Assembly: GCA_009837685.1 (NCBI GenBank)
Contig: VXTA01000227.1
Coordinates: forward strand, 1-7,648
Direction of reading: 5' to 3'
Source: Chloroflexota bacterium
Lineage (GTDB): Bacteria; Chloroflexota; Dehalococcoidia; Lucifugimonadales; Lucifugimonadaceae
DNA: 7,648 nt
In this document: positions 6,811 to 7,648 of the stretch, piece by piece
Layout of the letters: every line of letters begins with the position of its first letter
Numbering within the stretch: the stretch's first letter is position 1
The notes under the pieces: model-generated
What the model saw: the letters and a program-made list of their open reading frames with translations, nothing else
Database searches by the model: none
Told to the model about the DNA's origin: nothing
Program-made: the position numbers and the translations under genes

Positions 6811-7476
6811 ATGAAAAACTACGCACTTGCACTCTTAATTGGCGTGTGGGGATTGTCAACGTTGACAGTCGCTGCCTTGGCGTGCGGAGAAGTAACTTCG
6901 CAGTTCGAGACAATTCAAACCTTCGAAGCGGAACAGAAAGTAATCAATGCCACCGCAACTGCTGAAGCAGTTATCGCCGAGGGCGGTGATCCAGATGCCG
7001 GCATTCAGGTCGGAGCGAACACCATCGCAGCGCAGATTCAAGCCACAGCGCAAGCCAGAGCTACGGCCGACGCAGAAACCGGTAGCGAGACTGGAGGAAG
7101 AGCAGTCGGCACCGACGCAGGTTCCGAACAGGCACAAGTGGAAGGTGCCGAAGCCGAAGAGATTGAAGTCCCAGAGGGCCCTGCGCTAGAAGGCGAAGCA
7201 ACCGTCATCATGGCTGATCCTTCGAGATTTGAACCGGAAATATTAAAGATCAAAGTAGGAACGACGGTAACTTGGGAGAACCCGCGCGGTAGCCCTTCAA
7301 GTGCCACTGCATTTGATGATGCCGCCGAACAGTTCAATACCGGCGAATTGTGGAAATCTTCGTTCAATCCAGAAGTCGGTAGCGCATCTCACACTTTCCA
7401 AGTCGTAGGTTGCCACCGCTACCGGTCTGAGTTTTCCGGCGACACCGCTACCGGCGCTGTCTGCGTCGTTGAATAG
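6811..7476 (+). CDS. Exported protein with degenerate cupredoxin-like domain
   Basis: A 221-residue secreted or membrane-anchored protein encoded 20 bases after the DppC-like gene, so clearly in the ABC operon. Signal segment 1-24 ends ALAC: Cys25 could be lipidated, although Ala at -3 is unusual for a lipobox and A-L-A also fits signal peptidase I. Residues 30-125 are Ala/Thr/Gln/Glu-rich and probably helical or disordered. Residues 130-221 resemble a cupredoxin: ATVIMADPSRFEPEILKIKV then GTTVTWEN (150-157), and a final VVG...Y...GAVCVV hairpin. The expected copper ligands are absent: His after WEN is Ser163/164, and the Cys, His and Met of the CxxHxxxxM loop align with Ser206, Ser209 and Thr212. 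Cys201 and Cys218 sit on adjacent predicted strands and could form a disulfide. Copper electron transfer is unlikely; a structural or binding-partner role is inferred. Confidence 0.82.
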   Translation: MKNYALALLIGVWGLSTLTVAALACGEVTSQFETIQTFEAEQKVINATATAEAVIAEGGDPDAGIQVGANTIAAQIQATAQARATADAETGSETGGRAVGTDAGSEQAQVEGAEAEEIEVPEGPALEGEATVIMADPSRFEPEILKIKVGTTVTWENPRGSPSSATAFDDAAEQFNTGELWKSSFNPEVGSASHTFQVVGCHRYRSEFSGDTATGAVCVVE

Positions 7477-7499
7477 AGATTGAGAACCGACTGGGATTG

Positions 7500-7537
7500 A
7501 AACGCCGTATCCGTGATACGAGATGAGGCGTTTTATT
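7500..7537 (+). terminator. Probable rho-independent terminator of the ABC operon
   Basis: Located 23 bases after the cupredoxin-like stop. Outer stem AAACGCC (7500-7506) pairs with GGCGTTT (7527-7533). An inner stem GTATC (7507-7511) pairs with GATAC (7515-7519) around a CGT loop, leaving a seven-base bulge, GAGATGA. TTTTATT follows on the plus strand. On the minus strand the same hairpin is followed by TTTC, so it may also weakly terminate the convergent thiS transcript. The bulge makes it imperfect. Confidence 0.6.
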
Positions 7538-7542
7538 CTGGG

Positions 7543-7648
7543 TTATCCGCCACCGACGGGCCGGACGATCTCCAAGGTATCCCCATCATTAATGATGGCC
7601 TCTGCATAATTGTCGCGTGGCACGACATCACCGTTATGCGCTACGGCC
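7543..7648 (-). CDS. thiS: ThiS sulfur carrier protein, C-terminal part
   Basis: The last 34 codons and TAA stop of a minus-strand gene cut by the window edge. The visible residues include HNGDVVPRDNYAEAIINDGD and then TLEIVRPVGGG at the C-terminus. This matches the ubiquitin-like ThiS: NGxxVPR, WAE/YAE helix, the strand GDxLEIVRxV, and the terminal Gly-Gly that is adenylated and thiocarboxylated to donate sulfur for the thiazole ring of thiamine. ThiS is about 65-70 residues, so roughly half is visible. MoaD, the molybdopterin counterpart, shares the fold and terminal GG, but NGxxVPR and the EIVxPVGGG ending favour ThiS. It converges on the ABC operon with the terminator between them. Other thiamine genes may lie beyond the edge. 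Confidence 0.85.
   Translation of the reverse strand, partial: AVAHNGDVVPRDNYAEAIINDGDTLEIVRPVGGG

Noticed and set aside
7198..7476. Functional blue-copper electron carrier
   Set aside because: None of the expected His, Cys, His and Met ligands is found at the aligned positions.
7493..7503. GGGATTGAAAC, resembling the 3' end of many type I CRISPR repeats
   Set aside because: It occurs once, with no second copy at repeat spacing in the window, and part of it forms the terminator stem.

Overview
The window looks like a chromosomal segment from a bacterium of moderate G+C. Two features suggest Chloroflexota, possibly a marine SAR202/Dehalococcoidia-like lineage: the long Ala/Pro/Thr linker after the lipoprotein cysteine of the solute-binding protein, and the Ala/Thr-rich stretch of the second lipoprotein. 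This placement is inferred from style, not from a marker gene. There are no rRNA or tRNA genes, no recognisable insertion sequence and no CRISPR array.

Left part (8-1963, minus strand): a compact three-gene unit, read right to left. It encodes a classical short-chain dehydrogenase/reductase (SDR), a divergent CinA C-terminal-like protein, and a HIGH-superfamily nucleotidyltransferase with a GSFxPxHxxH and ISSTxxR signature. The genes overlap (ATGA junction, then about 20-30 bases), so they are probably translationally coupled. CinA-C and NadD-type enzymes both belong to pyridine-nucleotide metabolism, but the CinA-like protein lacks the usual catalytic motifs, so the substrate is open.

Middle (1964-2191): the divergent control region. 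It carries a good sigma70-type promoter facing right, followed by small palindromes in the predicted leader.

Right part (2192-7476, plus strand): a peptide/nickel-type ABC import operon. It encodes a solute-binding lipoprotein (738 aa, family 5), a DppB-like permease, a DppC-like permease, and a small exported protein with a cupredoxin-like C-terminal domain. A 278-base hairpin-rich gap separates the binding protein from the permeases, and the operon ends in a probable terminator at 7500-7537. No ATPase genes are present between the permeases and the terminator. The binding protein has exactly ten cysteines after its lipidated one, arranged in five close pairs. The DppC-like permease has an extra extracytoplasmic segment with another pair. 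The cupredoxin-like domain has lost the expected copper ligands and gained two cysteines. These features suggest a disulfide-stabilised import system with a non-redox accessory lipoprotein; this is the most unusual part of the window.

Right edge (7543-7648, minus strand): the C-terminal half of ThiS, the thiamine sulfur-carrier protein, convergent with the ABC operon and cut by the window end.
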